Origin: Verrucomicrobiales bacterium
GTDB lineage: Bacteria > Verrucomicrobiota > Verrucomicrobiia > Verrucomicrobiales > DEV007
Reading direction: 5' to 3'
Length of the DNA: 6,208 nucleotides
Assembly: GCA_023253615.1 (NCBI GenBank)
Contig: JALRFZ010000160.1
Coordinates: 1-6,208, forward strand
The notes beneath the pieces are model-generated. The model searched no databases and was not told the origin of the DNA. It saw only the letters and a program-made list of their open reading frames with translations. A program made the position numbers and the translations under genes. Positions within the stretch are counted from its first letter, which is position 1. Every line of letters begins with the position of its first letter. Shown here piece by piece: positions 6,001 to 6,208 of the stretch.

Positions 6001-6208
6001 TGATCACTTCAAGGAAGGCGGGGAGGGGATAATTCCCTTTCTCGAAGGCGTAGGCGATGTAGTTCCAGAATTCGACGATGTCCTTCGGCGGGCTCGGCCA
6101 GAGGATGAGAGGATCGAAGGACTCGACCGGCCAGCGGGGATTGAGGCGGACGAGGTCGGAGTCGAAGATCTCGCGCTCGAGCTCGAAGCGGCGGAAACGG
6201 CGCTCGAT
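3080..6208 (-). CDS. SNF2-family DEAD/DEAH-like helicase (5' partial)
   Basis: A superfamily 2 Swi2/Snf2-type ATPase that probably translocates on double-stranded DNA to remodel protein-DNA complexes. The frame is open to the window edge, with 1042 codons visible, so the true start lies beyond 6208. A GTG at 6007 is in frame, but the 67 codons upstream of it read as ordinary protein (WNYIAYAFEKGNYPLP), so it is not the start. Visible residues 1 to about 565 are an N-terminal region I cannot assign confidently. The core begins at NLRPYQIEGF. Motif I DDMGLGKT lies at about 4397-4420, Ia (VVCPKS) near 4320, motif II DEGQQIKN near 4102-4126, III (LVLTGTPIENRL) near 4010-4050, IV (KVLVFSQF) near 3550, V (AGGSGLNL) near 3375-3400 and VI (QAIDRCHRIGQ) near 3282-3318. 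All ATPase motifs are present, so the enzyme should be active. Motif II reads DEGQ rather than the usual DEAQ/DEAH. Related bacterial proteins sometimes carry an N-terminal SWIM zinc finger, which would lie outside the window. Confidence 0.95.
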   Translation of the reverse strand: MERRFRRFELEREIFDSDLVRLNPRWPVESFDPLILWPSPPKDIVEFWNYIAYAFEKGNYPLPAFLEVITDRDWTREKMSSWEKRREESEWRYQVEVFEKRPPEESVEPVDFRLRISTREARLMVRLGAATTYERIADAEQFARLEERYTNGGLRMSAASEILWSKFIHAAAKEESNDGGLGLDRIENCRFLNRLFHQRELEGLIVNLDEQPFRLSGEPIRWVCRPDSMGSEDYELQLVTGKDEDLSHTVRLLPGDEALYMSDEWVFRGPEHWARGETLIDPRVVIPRTVIESESGVAFLFRLGANLPAVLEKKIREEPLRILFNLGISAGATAASSEHMLMKISAVNADESREEVLGREGWEVVKHPKGDADHIFRYDRGLQRRVGRLIAPMQPTFDGNLGCYRARVTKNFPEKYAEWLESLPEGIEIIADADLATLQADPVEAQVSFEVVNQEIDWFDLKVVVKVEGMDLSQEEIRALVHARGQFVKMERGGWLRLKMNLSEEQAEAVSRIGLDPFDLTGEVHRLHALQLAEPAAKEVFDAEAWEKISTRARSLKLQVRPEIPPGLNVNLRPYQIEGFHFLAYLATNRFGGILADDMGLGKTIQALTWLLWLREESGDQAPPSLVVCPKSVLDVWADEVKKASPSIRVQVLRNKVELEVDRLGKDIDLLVLNYSQLRTCADELKGITWLGMILDEGQQIKNPDSKAAKAARALAGSNRLVLTGTPIENRLLDVWSLMSFAMPGILGDRKYFRENFDKRKDGHSQTRLTARLRPFLLRRTKGEVALDLPPKIEEDVFSEMEDTQQKLYRAELERIQKVLLGIENDESLRKNSFVILQGLMRLRQICCHPGLIDAKYRYEESAKLNALFYLLDQLHEEGHKVLVFSQFVSMLDIIKEELEDRERPYSYLTGQTKNRHEVISDFQESKEAKVFLLSLKAGGSGLNLTSASYVILYDPWWNPAVENQAIDRCHRIGQESRVNAYRLLMRDSVEEKIRILQQQKSAMMTGVLGEEGFTRNLELEDLKFLFSNGQAPEPLPAASVK

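Noticed and set aside
6005..6007. GTG as start of the SNF2 gene
   Set aside because: The frame is open for 67 more codons to the window end with natural-looking protein sequence and balanced composition, so the gene is simply cut by the edge.

Overview
The window is a GC-rich chromosomal segment from a Gram-negative-type bacterium. The combination of an Amt with a signal peptide and a long Ala/Glu-rich linker, a large SNF2-type helicase with a long N-terminal region, an exported thiol peroxidase and weak Shine-Dalgarno signals suggests a member of the Verrucomicrobiota/Planctomycetota group, most likely Verrucomicrobiota. This is an impression from gene style, not a computed placement.

Layout. 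Positions 1-49 and 61-88 hold two adjoining heptanucleotide repeat arrays. The rest of the leader, to about 280, is a regulatory region with a near-consensus sigma-54 promoter (197-213) preceded by two A8 tracts one helical turn apart. It drives an ammonium transporter gene (281-1759, possibly from 260), closed by a textbook intrinsic terminator (1797-1825). A separate, almost perfect sigma-70 promoter (1888-1916) lies directly against the GTG start of a small stand-alone cyclic-nucleotide-binding-domain protein (1924-2433), predicting a leaderless mRNA. Convergent to it, 31 bp away, is an exported PrxQ/BCP-type peroxiredoxin (2465-2974, minus strand). Behind that on the same strand is a large SNF2-family ATPase/helicase (3080-6208, minus strand). 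Its reading frame stays open to the window edge, so its N-terminus is missing.

Functional reading. The amt unit looks like a self-contained nitrogen-regulated cistron: sigma-54 promoter, transporter, terminator, with no glnK in view. The other three genes are housekeeping or signalling types, and nothing ties them to amt or to each other in one pathway. I see no CRISPR array, tRNA, rRNA, insertion sequence, phage gene or recognisable defence cassette. The most interesting content is regulatory: the sigma-54 promoter with phased A-tracts, the predicted leaderless GTG mRNA, and the heptamer arrays. I do not find evidence of a new multi-gene system.
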